Source of the DNA: an uncultured Bulleidia sp. | GTDB taxonomy: Bacteria > Bacillota_I > Bacilli_A > Erysipelotrichales > Erysipelotrichaceae | Reading direction: 5' to 3' | Assembly (NCBI GenBank): GCA_934757945.1 | Contig: CAKVLT010000033.1 | Location: 1-19,280 of the forward strand | Length of the DNA stretch: 19,280 bases | In this document: positions 7,678-14,505 of the stretch, in pieces | How the letters are laid out: each line of letters opens with the position of its first letter | Position numbering within the stretch: position 1 is the stretch's first letter | Notes under the pieces: model-generated | Database searches by the model: none | The model's input: only the letters and a program-made list of their open reading frames with translations | What the model was told of the DNA's origin: nothing | Made by a program: the position numbers and the translations under genes

Positions 7678-8223
7678 TTATTTATAACAGTCTTCTTTCA
7701 GAATACCTACATATGGTAATGCACGGTATCTCTGATTGAAGTCCATACCATAGCCAACTACAAACTGGTTTCCAACTTCAAAACCAACGTATTCAGGACG
7801 AACATCATTGATACGTCTGGATGGTTTATCCAGTAATGTTGCAATCTTCACACTGGCAGCACCTCTGTGTAATAACAGTTCACATACAGTGCTTAATGTT
7901 CTGCCTGTATCTACGATATCTTCCACGATAATAATATCCATTCCTTTTACTGAAATATCCAGATCTTTCAAAATACGGATATCTCCTGTAGATTCTGTTC
8001 CTTCATAACTGGACACATCCATGAAATCGAACTGAAGATCCAGGTCAATATTACGTGTCAGTTCTACTAAGAAAGGTACGGACCCTTTCAATAAAGCTAC
8101 GAAAAACGGCTTAGATCCTTTCTCAGAATAGTCTTTAGTGATCTGCGCACCTAATTGTTTTGCTCTTTCACTGATTTGTTCACCAGTAAATAATACTTCT
8201 TTAATGTCGTTTTCTTCCCACAT
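7678..8223 (-). CDS. hpt: Hypoxanthine-guanine phosphoribosyltransferase
   Basis: 181 aa, the normal bacterial length. The enzyme joins hypoxanthine or guanine to PRPP, giving IMP or GMP in purine salvage, and is cytosolic. Visible motifs are the first PRPP/pyrophosphate loop LLKGS (44-48), the flexible active-site loop region SSYEGTESTG (71-80), and the main PRPP motif IIVEDIVDTGRTL (98-110). The C-terminal VGFEVGNQFVVGYGMDF contains residues that hold the purine. A GGAGG ribosome-binding site lies six bases before the ATG. It lies between tilS and ftsH, the conserved order in many Bacillota; in Bacillus, TilS and this enzyme have been reported to interact and stimulate ftsH expression. Confidence 0.97.
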   Translation of the reverse strand: MWEENDIKEVLFTGEQISERAKQLGAQITKDYSEKGSKPFFVALLKGSVPFLVELTRNIDLDLQFDFMDVSSYEGTESTGDIRILKDLDISVKGMDIIIVEDIVDTGRTLSTVCELLLHRGAASVKIATLLDKPSRRINDVRPEYVGFEVGNQFVVGYGMDFNQRYRALPYVGILKEDCYK

Positions 8224-8269
8224 AAAAGGCCTCCATGGCTATAATCTTAGCACAAAGAAGCCTTTAACA

Positions 8270-9478
8270 CTACAGATTTGACATTAAGAATACATTTGGC
8301 TCGAGCGAATAATGCCCAACATCACATCCCGCCTTATGAACATAGATAACTTCATTATGTCTGTTGACAATCACCGGCCAGACAAGTCTTTTCCATCTGG
8401 GGATTTTCCTGTCTATCAGAAACCTGTGAACAGATTTTGTTCCATATCTCATGACAATTTTATCCATGTCCTGTACATTCCGTATCGTCAAAGGAAAGTC
8501 TTCTTCAGATACCGTTACTGCCTGTAAAGAAGTACCTTCCTTCTTCAGGCTGAACCACTGTTCCTGTAACAGTCTGATACTGTCTATCGTAAAAGTATAC
8601 GGCTGAAGATCCTCTTTTAAAAAGATATATCCTTCTTCCTGTATCAGCCATTTTTGTTTATATACAATGCAGCTGTCTTTCTGTTTTAAAAGCTGTCCAT
8701 CCAGCTGTAAAAGATACTTCTGTGTCAGTCCGTATTGTAATACAGGATCCAGTAACTTTCTTAATGCAAGTAAACGTATCTCTGTACTTTTTGAAGCATA
8801 TTCTTCCCTGCTCAGTTTTCCTTCATTAAAACAGGTATCCGCAATCTTTCTTACCTCAGTTAAATGTGTATTTTCTTCCTGAATCTTTTCGAACATCTGC
8901 AGTTTGTCTTCTTCAGACATCTCTTCTATGACAGAATGACGTATCTTATTACGGGTATGGTCATCCAGAAGATTTGTATGGTCGATATAATACCGGATAT
9001 GTCTTTGTTCAAGATACTCTGTCAGCTGTTTTTTTGTAAAAGACAGTAAGGGTCTGCATAACAGGATGCCCTTATACATACGACTCTGTGCAATACCATA
9101 AACAGCAGGAATGAGATGTTTCTGCTTTTGCATGATATAGGTTTCCAGGGCATCATCCATATGATGGGCAGTAAGAATACCATCCAGAGAATACTTCTTC
9201 ACAAGTTCCACAAAGAAAGCATATCTGTACTCTCTTGCACAGGCTTCAAAGTTACCTGTACAAATAAACTTCTCATTTTTTATAAAGCAGGGAATATTTC
9301 TTTCCTTACAGAATCCCTGTACATACAGCTCTTCTTCCTTTGCCTGCTCTCTGACACCGTAATTGACATGAGCCACACAGACTTCTATATGGTGTTCAAT
9401 ACACATTTGTAATAAGGCCATGGAATCCGGACCACCAGATACCCCAATCAGCCATTTCTTTCCTTCAAGATTCAGCAT
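8270..9478 (-). CDS. tilS: tRNA(Ile)-lysidine synthase
   Basis: 402 aa. TilS attaches lysine to C34 of the CAU anticodon of a minor tRNA-Ile using ATP, changing its specificity from AUG to AUA; it is essential in most bacteria. The N-terminal PP-loop is IGVSGGPDSMALL (11-23). It is followed by family motifs AHVNYGVRE, ACAREYRYAFF, LTAHHMDDALET, RPLLSFTKKQL and DHTNLLDDHTRNKIRH, then the C-terminal tRNA-recognition region containing DRKIPRWKR. It is shorter than the ~465-aa Bacillus protein, mainly in the C-terminal half. There is no Shine-Dalgarno sequence: an extended -10 box (TGG-TATAAT) ends 6 nt before the ATG, so the transcript is probably leaderless. No terminator separates it from hpt (46 bp), so tilS-hpt-ftsH can be one transcript. 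Confidence 0.95.
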   Translation of the reverse strand: MLNLEGKKWLIGVSGGPDSMALLQMCIEHHIEVCVAHVNYGVREQAKEEELYVQGFCKERNIPCFIKNEKFICTGNFEACAREYRYAFFVELVKKYSLDGILTAHHMDDALETYIMQKQKHLIPAVYGIAQSRMYKGILLCRPLLSFTKKQLTEYLEQRHIRYYIDHTNLLDDHTRNKIRHSVIEEMSEEDKLQMFEKIQEENTHLTEVRKIADTCFNEGKLSREEYASKSTEIRLLALRKLLDPVLQYGLTQKYLLQLDGQLLKQKDSCIVYKQKWLIQEEGYIFLKEDLQPYTFTIDSIRLLQEQWFSLKKEGTSLQAVTVSEEDFPLTIRNVQDMDKIVMRYGTKSVHRFLIDRKIPRWKRLVWPVIVNRHNEVIYVHKAGCDVGHYSLEPNVFLMSNL

Positions 9479-9484
9479 AATCTT

Positions 9485-9493
9485 ATTATACCA
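9485..9493 (-). promoter_or_regulatory. Extended -10 promoter for leaderless tilS
   Basis: On the minus strand, TGG-TATAAT (9493-9485) is a consensus extended -10 element. It ends 6 nt before the tilS ATG and contains the stop codon of the preceding PemK-like gene (9488-9486). No convincing -35 box is seen, which extended -10 promoters tolerate. Confidence 0.6.
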
Positions 9494-9995
9494 TTCCAGA
9501 GATAATTCTAAGCAATCTGGTCTTCACTCTCAGAAATAAAACACTGTTTTCATCCATATGTGCTTTGACATCAATCACCCTTGCAGTATTGATAAACTTC
9601 ATGTCATTCAGAAATAAGACAGATGGTTTTGCCATCCCAGGTAATGCCCCTATTCTCATCAGATGTCTTTTCCCTCTGGGATTTTCTTTTTCATCATAGG
9701 CTGAGGCATATTGTGCCTTATTGCTTGTCATAGGTACGACCAGTGCTTTATGAGAATACACTGTAATCACCAGACCAAAATGCTGATAGCCTGCTTCATT
9801 TAAATAAGCCTGTCCATAATCCAGATAACAGATATCTCCAGGTTTCAGCCGTATCCCAAGATCTTCTCCTGATCTGCATCTTCCTCTGACAATCCAGTTA
9901 GCTTCAGAAATCAAAGAATTCGGCAAAGAAGAAGACACAAGTGGTGCATACAGTTCTTTACGATAATGCATATAGTTTGTCCATGTTGTACTCAT
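9486..9995 (-). CDS. PemK/MazF-like domain protein, without visible antitoxin
   Basis: 169 aa. Residues from about 50 resemble the PemK/MazF fold: LKPGDICYLDYGQAY opens it as '.GDI+..+', followed by GYQHFGLVITVYSHKALVVPMTSN and a closing hydrophobic strand and helix. The first ~48 residues are an extra, mostly hydrophilic region. In MazF toxins a catalytic Arg precedes 'P.L(V/I)I' and a Thr follows in 'P.T'. Here the Arg position appears to be His (QHFGLVI), while Thr (MTSN) is kept. No ribbon-helix-helix antitoxin gene lies on either side; the neighbours are upp/DUF1146 and tilS. It may therefore be a domesticated member with altered RNase activity or a different role. AGGAGG lies nine bases before the ATG. 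Family call moderate, function unknown. Confidence 0.65.
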   Translation of the reverse strand: MSTTWTNYMHYRKELYAPLVSSSLPNSLISEANWIVRGRCRSGEDLGIRLKPGDICYLDYGQAYLNEAGYQHFGLVITVYSHKALVVPMTSNKAQYASAYDEKENPRGKRHLMRIGALPGMAKPSVLFLNDMKFINTARVIDVKAHMDENSVLFLRVKTRLLRIISGMV

Positions 9996-10035
9996 TATTC
10001 AGTACCTCCTATTATATGTATTACCCAAAAACAAT

Positions 10036-10066
10036 AAAAAACTTCCTGTTTTTTATCAGGAAGTTT
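10036..10066 (-). terminator. Terminator of the upp-DUF1146 transcript
   Basis: On the minus strand, ACTTCCTG (10064-10057) pairs with CAGGAAGT (10048-10041) around an eight-base A-rich loop, followed by five T (10040-10036). The hairpin starts at the last base of the DUF1146 stop codon. Confidence 0.85.
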
Positions 10067-10257
10067 CAAAATACAAATGCAAGAAGAAATGATCCACTGA
10101 GCCAGGCAATAGAGGCACACAGAAGAATATATAACAGCTGTGCCTGCACGACATGATTTTGCTTGATGAGCTTTTCAAACCGTACACTTTCCATGCCATA
10201 CCAGCTTGCCGCAAAACAAATACAGTAAATCAGGACTCTTAACACATATTGCAACAT
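10066..10257 (-). CDS. DUF1146 (YwzB-like) small membrane protein
   Basis: 63 aa with two hydrophobic segments (about 2-20 and 41-61) separated by a short charged region, SVRFEKLIKQNHVVQAQLL. The pattern, Trp before a basic loop, then QAQLLYILLCASIAWLSGSFL, matches the DUF1146/YwzB family of Bacillota. These genes often lie beside the ATP synthase operon; their function is not established. Its ATG overlaps the upp stop in TAATG and there is no good ribosome-binding site of its own, so translation should depend on upp. A terminator follows, so any atp genes are not linked to it here. Confidence 0.7.
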   Translation of the reverse strand: MLQYVLRVLIYCICFAASWYGMESVRFEKLIKQNHVVQAQLLYILLCASIAWLSGSFLLAFVF

Positions 10258-10877
10258 TATTTCGTACCGAAAATTCTGTCTCCGGCATCGCCAAGACCTG
10301 GTACGATATAGCCGTTTTCATTGAGATGATCATCCAAAGCAGCTAAGTATACATCTACATCAGGATGTGCTTCCTGTACTGCACGTACACCTTCAGGAGC
10401 ACCTACAAGACATACAAGTTTAATATTCTTGGCCCCTCTTTTCTTGATAGCTTCCAAAGCATCAATCGCACTGCCACCTGTTGCCAGCATTGGGTCTACC
10501 ACCATAACAATGGCATCTTCCAGATTAGATGGGAATTTAGCAAAGTATTCTACTGGTTTTAAAGTTTCTTCATCTCTGTACATTCCGATAAAACCAACTT
10601 TGGCAGTAGGTACTAAACGACGAATACCATCTAACAGACCGATACCCGCACGTAAAATAGGTACGATGACTACTTCTTTGCTCAGTTCATGACCGATTGT
10701 TGGTCCGATTGGAGTTTCAATATTCACAGGCTTTGTAGGCAAATCTCTGCAGACTTCATAGGCCATCAATTCAGCGATTTCATCAAGATTTTCTCTGAAT
10801 GCCTTAGTACCTGTTTCTTTATCACGCATGATGGTTAATTTGTGAAGAATCAGTGGATGATTCAAAATTTCTAACAT
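10257..10877 (-). CDS. upp: Uracil phosphoribosyltransferase
   Basis: 206 aa, typical length. It converts uracil and PRPP to UMP in pyrimidine salvage; cytosolic. It starts MLEILNHPLILHKLTIMRDK as in other Upp proteins. ETPIG and VVIVPILRAGIGLLDG (69-84) are conserved. MVVDPMLATGGSA (125-137) is the PRPP-binding motif, and the C-terminal GYIVPGLGDAGDRIFGTK is the uracil-binding loop and end signature. GAGG lies eight bases before the ATG. It is the first gene of a two-gene transcript with the DUF1146 gene. Confidence 0.97.
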   Translation of the reverse strand: MLEILNHPLILHKLTIMRDKETGTKAFRENLDEIAELMAYEVCRDLPTKPVNIETPIGPTIGHELSKEVVIVPILRAGIGLLDGIRRLVPTAKVGFIGMYRDEETLKPVEYFAKFPSNLEDAIVMVVDPMLATGGSAIDALEAIKKRGAKNIKLVCLVGAPEGVRAVQEAHPDVDVYLAALDDHLNENGYIVPGLGDAGDRIFGTK

Positions 10878-10904
10878 AGGATTACCTCTTACTTTCTTAT
10901 CTTA

Positions 10905-10910
10905 ATTATA
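10905..10910 (-). promoter_or_regulatory. -10 box of the upp promoter
   Basis: TATAAT on the minus strand lies 27 bp before the upp ATG. It predicts a ~20-nt leader that contains the GAGG ribosome-binding site. The -35 region is not clear. The divergent glycosyltransferase -10 lies 33 bp away on the other strand. Confidence 0.5.
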
Positions 10911-10942
10911 TTATTTCCTATTGTATGGAAATGCAAATTTTT

Positions 10943-10948
10943 TATAAT
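10943..10948 (+). promoter_or_regulatory. -10 box of a leaderless promoter for the glycosyltransferase-like gene
   Basis: A consensus TATAAT ends 7 nt before the ATG at 10956. No Shine-Dalgarno sequence is possible in so short a leader and none is seen upstream. The -35 match is poor. Confidence 0.55.
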
Positions 10949-10955
10949 ATTAGAG

Positions 10956-12038
10956 ATGAAAGTTCTGTTAGCTCCTCAGATTGGCAATATCAGCTATTCT
11001 CTTATGACACGTCAGCTGATTCCCCTTCTGCTAGAAAATGAAATAACTGTTGGTGTATGTGCTTTAGACAAGATGTCTTCTAAAGTCTCTTTTTTTCCTG
11101 CCTTACCTGTCAGATCACCTTTTTTTAATTTTGGAGCTGAAAACAGAGCACATGAAGAGTGGATGTATTCCTGTGGGCAGATGAGTGAAAAATATCTGAA
11201 GGCAGATGTAGAAACTTTCCTTGAGAGTATAGAAAACTTCAAGCCGGATATTTTAGTCTGTATGGACAGACCTGCCTGTCTTATTGCAGGACTTCTTACA
11301 AAAACACCATGTATTTGTTTTGTCCATTCTGCGATGTATAAAAAAGCAGTATTCCCTTCACATTGCATGCATGGGCTGAATAAAGTGCTTTCTTCCTATG
11401 GACTGGAACAGGAATTATCTTTACACGCTCTGTATTCCAAAGCCAAAAGAAGAATTGGTTTCGGGCCTGTACAGACATCTCCTTTTCATGCAGAAGAAGA
11501 TATTACCCGTATTGGCAGTATGTGTCCTGTCACACATAAAAAGCCACGCACCAATAAACTATGTCTCTACTTTACAGAAATAAAAAACGGTGGAAAAGCT
11601 CTGGAAAAGATTATTTCCTCCGCTTATCTTGGTGCCCCATATCAGGTATATGCTATCTATCCGGGATGTACTTCAAAACAGGATGGTAATATCCGTTATC
11701 TTTCACGTATAGATACAGAACTGATGAAAGATGCCGTTGCCTTCATTCATGATGGCAATGACTTTCTCTACAATCAGGCTATCACTTTAGGTTTACCGCA
11801 GATCATGATTTCCAATCATGAATATGTGCGCATTTATGATGCTCTGTCTCTGGAAAGAAACCATGCAGGTATCTTCCTGGATGAAGCAGATCTATCCATG
11901 GCCTCTTTATATGAAACCTACAGAGAACTGATTACAGATGATCAGTTTTATGAACAGGCACAGCTGTTACGTCAGGAAACACTGAAAGAAAAAGATATTT
12001 CTCAGTTTATTGATTTCCTGTATATAGACACTCTTTAA
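10956..12038 (+). CDS. GT-B-fold glycosyltransferase-like protein (MGT/UGT type)
   Basis: 360 aa. It opens with a Rossmann-type start, MKVLLAPQIGNISYSLMTRQ, resembling the acceptor domain of GT1/GT28 enzymes ('G+..P...+A..L...GH.V'). KPDILVCMDRPACLIAGLLT and PCICFVHSA follow as the usual inner strands. The C-terminal half has DAVAFIHDGNDFLYNQAITLGLP (about 259-281) and QIMISNHEY, corresponding to the donor-binding 'F+.HGG.NS..EAL..GVP.+..P...DQ' of UGT-type enzymes, but degenerate: HDGND for HGG.N and N-H-E-Y for D-Q. There are no membrane segments. It could glycosylate a lipid or small molecule, or be a divergent non-canonical member. It has its own leaderless promoter and its stop overlaps that of the convergent phosphoglycerol transferase. 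Confidence 0.65.
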   Translation: MKVLLAPQIGNISYSLMTRQLIPLLLENEITVGVCALDKMSSKVSFFPALPVRSPFFNFGAENRAHEEWMYSCGQMSEKYLKADVETFLESIENFKPDILVCMDRPACLIAGLLTKTPCICFVHSAMYKKAVFPSHCMHGLNKVLSSYGLEQELSLHALYSKAKRRIGFGPVQTSPFHAEEDITRIGSMCPVTHKKPRTNKLCLYFTEIKNGGKALEKIISSAYLGAPYQVYAIYPGCTSKQDGNIRYLSRIDTELMKDAVAFIHDGNDFLYNQAITLGLPQIMISNHEYVRIYDALSLERNHAGIFLDEADLSMASLYETYRELITDDQFYEQAQLLRQETLKEKDISQFIDFLYIDTL

Positions 12039-13567
12039 TCTGTATCATACACGGTAGTCCCATGATCCTCTTTACGGGAATAGGACTGCCTTTTCTTTAA
12101 CGCTTCATTGCCAAAATCAATGTTGGCTTTCTTTTCCATAAATACCGACTTCTTTTCTATTTCCTCTGTAACGTACCCAAGACCATACTGTTCAAGGATA
12201 GTCGGTTCCTGAGAAAAAAGATTCACACCAAGTCCAAGTCTGTTTCCCTCTATTTTTACCCCAAGGGAAGCCAGTGTGGTAGGAAACGCATCCAGCGTAG
12301 AGTACACTCTTTCTTTTTGTTCTTCAACTTCTCCTGCACTGTGAATATAGGCAACATAGGCTCTTCTTTGATAGCCTGTTAAGATCCTGTCGCAGAAATC
12401 AGAATCCATAGTTGGATGATCACCCACGACTACAATGGTGGTATTTTCATACCAGTCCTGCTGTTTGCACCAATCTATAAATTCACTGACTCTCTTACTG
12501 GAACATGCCATGACATTGGCATAGCGATTTTTACCAAAGGTGGTCGGACAGTCTTTACACAGATAGCCGTTTTCAAAATGTGTATCCACTGTTAACATTG
12601 TAAGATTAAAAGGCTGTGAAGAGGTGCCTAACTGTTCCAGGGCCTCTTTGGCATATTGAAACAGTTTTTCATCTTCATATCCCCACCAGACTTTATAAGT
12701 ATCCGGTATCACGCCTTCCTTTTTAGCACGTACATAATCAAAGATATCATAGTTTCCATGCTGAATATAAAATGTTCTTCTTCCACCAAAAGTCGCATTG
12801 GATCCCAACAGCAGCACATTGGTATACCCTTCCTGCTGAAGAATATCTCCAATACAGGTAGTACTGCCAAAGAAAGAAGACTGTGTAACCATATCATTAT
12901 TTTCAAGATTGTTTTTTAAAGGAAGTCCACTGGACTGTGCAAACATGGCACCCATGGTAAAGGTAGTAAATGGCAAAGAATACGCACCGTTAATCGTGCC
13001 TGAAGAACCAGAAAAGTCTTCATTCTTTAAAGCAAGTTCTGTCAGTTCCGGGATAACATCTTCTTTAAACCCACCACCATGTTCTACATCTGTATACGTA
13101 GTTTCCATGGATTCAAGATACAGATAAATCAGATTCCGTTTCTTTTCAGGGAAAATCATATTTACGAGTTTTGGATCTGCGTAAGTATCTTCAATAAAAG
13201 TACTTGGATGATTCTGATAGTCTATATATTTAGCAATATCCAATACCTCCCATACACGTATATTGGTAAATACATTTACCAGGATAGAAGTCACAAGAAT
13301 ACTGACAATGCACTTCATTCTGTCAGTTTTCTTTAACCATTTCAGCAGAAAGAAAAACATCACAGATATATATATTGCTGGTAAAAGCCACTTCAAAGCA
13401 GCACTGATATAGTAAAAAGAACTGGTGCCAACAGTTGGTGCACTGAGCTGATACATCAATTCATCCATAGTTAAATTCTGCCAGGTGGATATCACCCAGA
13501 CAGAACCAAGTACAAATAGTGATGTGACAGTCACAATGACCCATGTTATTCTGCTTAACCATTTCAT
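12035..13567 (-). CDS. LTA-synthase/MdoB-family phosphoglycerol transferase (sulfatase fold)
   Basis: 510 aa. Three membrane segments (about 7-28, 58-78, 86-104) precede an extracellular sulfatase-fold domain. NLIYLYLESMETTY supplies the metal Glu (152). FTTFTMGAMFAQSSGLPL aligns with MdoB 'GTGFTIGGMVASMCGMPL', making Thr204 the likely nucleophile. WGYEDEKLF, TVDTH (His330) and VVVGDHPTMD (Asp383-His384) match remaining substrate and Mn positions. Such enzymes move glycerol phosphate from phosphatidylglycerol onto a glycolipid, teichoic chain or periplasmic glucan. Fewer membrane helices than LtaS (five) and the MdoB-like active site suggest a primase-like or decorating enzyme, not necessarily the main LTA polymerase. 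AGGAG lies 13 nt before the ATG, which is distant, and TAAAAT ends 7 nt before the ATG, so initiation is unclear. It follows the terminator of the polysaccharide operon. Confidence 0.87.
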   Translation of the reverse strand: MKWLSRITWVIVTVTSLFVLGSVWVISTWQNLTMDELMYQLSAPTVGTSSFYYISAALKWLLPAIYISVMFFFLLKWLKKTDRMKCIVSILVTSILVNVFTNIRVWEVLDIAKYIDYQNHPSTFIEDTYADPKLVNMIFPEKKRNLIYLYLESMETTYTDVEHGGGFKEDVIPELTELALKNEDFSGSSGTINGAYSLPFTTFTMGAMFAQSSGLPLKNNLENNDMVTQSSFFGSTTCIGDILQQEGYTNVLLLGSNATFGGRRTFYIQHGNYDIFDYVRAKKEGVIPDTYKVWWGYEDEKLFQYAKEALEQLGTSSQPFNLTMLTVDTHFENGYLCKDCPTTFGKNRYANVMACSSKRVSEFIDWCKQQDWYENTTIVVVGDHPTMDSDFCDRILTGYQRRAYVAYIHSAGEVEEQKERVYSTLDAFPTTLASLGVKIEGNRLGLGVNLFSQEPTILEQYGLGYVTEEIEKKSVFMEKKANIDFGNEALKKRQSYSRKEDHGTTVYDTD

Positions 13568-13605
13568 GCTTTATATTTTACTCCTGTTTTACTCTCAAAA
13601 TTCTT

Positions 13606-13634
13606 AAAAAGCAATGAAGCGCGCTCCATTGCTT
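13606..13634 (-). terminator. Terminator at the end of the polysaccharide-control operon
   Basis: On the minus strand, AAGCAATGGAGC (13634-13623) and GCTTCATTGCTT (13620-13609) form a stem of about 11-12 bp with one G-U pair and a minimal loop, followed by T residues (13610-13606). It lies 6 bp after the zinc-ribbon/SH3 gene. Confidence 0.85.
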
Positions 13635-13639
13635 AAAGT

Positions 13640-14491
13640 TTATCTAGCTGTAAAAGTCATCCATGTACCATCTGTAGGTACCCAGACATTCTCACCAATT
13701 CTATACCATGTATAAACACCATCAGTATATTCTTCATACACTGTGTACTGTTCACCAGCTAATGCCTGACCCACTTCTTCACTGTCAGTGCTTGCAGAGA
13801 ATCTTTCACGAATATTATCTGCAGTAATTTCCACTGTACCGATAGAACCATCATCCGCAATTTCCGGTTCTGGAGTAGCTGTTGGTACCACGGTTGCCTC
13901 AGGAGTGGCTGTTACTTCAGGTGTTGATGTCGGAGTGGAAACAGGCTGTTTTATTGGCGCTGCTGTTTCCTGAGGTAAGAAAGGAAGACCCTTTCCAGTC
14001 AATACATTGACTCCAATATAGCCTGCTGTACAGAACACCAGTAATAATACAACAAATAACAGGATGTATTTCAGAGGAGATGCCTGTTTTTCCTGTTTGA
14101 TTTTAGGCTTAGGCATTTCTATATAATCCATGGTATTTTCCGGAATACGATATTCAGGATCCTGTGGCTGTTCATCCAGTGGTATATCAAATTTCAGATC
14201 TGAAAGTGTATGTGTCTGCTGTTGTTTTTTTTCCGGTTCTTCCATATAGTCCATAGAATGTCTGGAAGAATATCTTGTTTGGGAATATCCAGGGTTTTCA
14301 TACACTGCTCTATGAACAGCTCTGTGTGAAGGGGCAGAGGAATGTGATGATTTTTCAGAAGATGTTTTTAAAGAAGGCAGTTCCATATCATTATCATCCT
14401 GATAGATGACATACTGACAATACGGACATACTGCAGTGCCTGCAGGAATGTGACTTCCGCAATTTGGACAGATTTCATATTCAGTCTTCAT
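13640..14491 (-). CDS. Membrane-spanning zinc-ribbon / SH3-domain protein
   Basis: 283 aa, no known name. CPNC (8-11) and CPYC (22-25) form an N-terminal zinc ribbon. Residues 30-138 are polar, low-complexity and rich in Ser, Gln and Tyr, with two copies of an MDYxExP motif (80-86, 121-127). One membrane segment (about 142-164) follows, then a Thr/Pro/Glu-rich spacer of 35-40 residues, then a C-terminal bacterial SH3-like domain (about 217-280; IGTVEITADNIRER, GQALAGEQYTVYEEYTDG, TWYRIG.NVWVP). The positive-inside rule (KPKIKQEK before the membrane segment) puts the zinc ribbon and Tyr-rich region in the cytosol and the SH3 domain outside, near the wall. It is the last gene of the Wzz-kinase-LCP operon, 14 bp after the LCP gene, with a GGGAG ribosome-binding site. 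It may sense or bind wall material, or be a kinase substrate. Confidence 0.75.
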   Translation of the reverse strand: MKTEYEICPNCGSHIPAGTAVCPYCQYVIYQDDNDMELPSLKTSSEKSSHSSAPSHRAVHRAVYENPGYSQTRYSSRHSMDYMEEPEKKQQQTHTLSDLKFDIPLDEQPQDPEYRIPENTMDYIEMPKPKIKQEKQASPLKYILLFVVLLLVFCTAGYIGVNVLTGKGLPFLPQETAAPIKQPVSTPTSTPEVTATPEATVVPTATPEPEIADDGSIGTVEITADNIRERFSASTDSEEVGQALAGEQYTVYEEYTDGVYTWYRIGENVWVPTDGTWMTFTAR

Positions 14492-14505
14492 TTTCTATCT
14501 CCCTG

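Noticed and set aside
13581..13585. AGGAG as the ribosome-binding site of the LTA-synthase-like gene
   Set aside because: It is 13 nt from the ATG, too far for efficient use, and would precede the transcription start if the TAAAAT box is used; left undecided and not listed as a feature.
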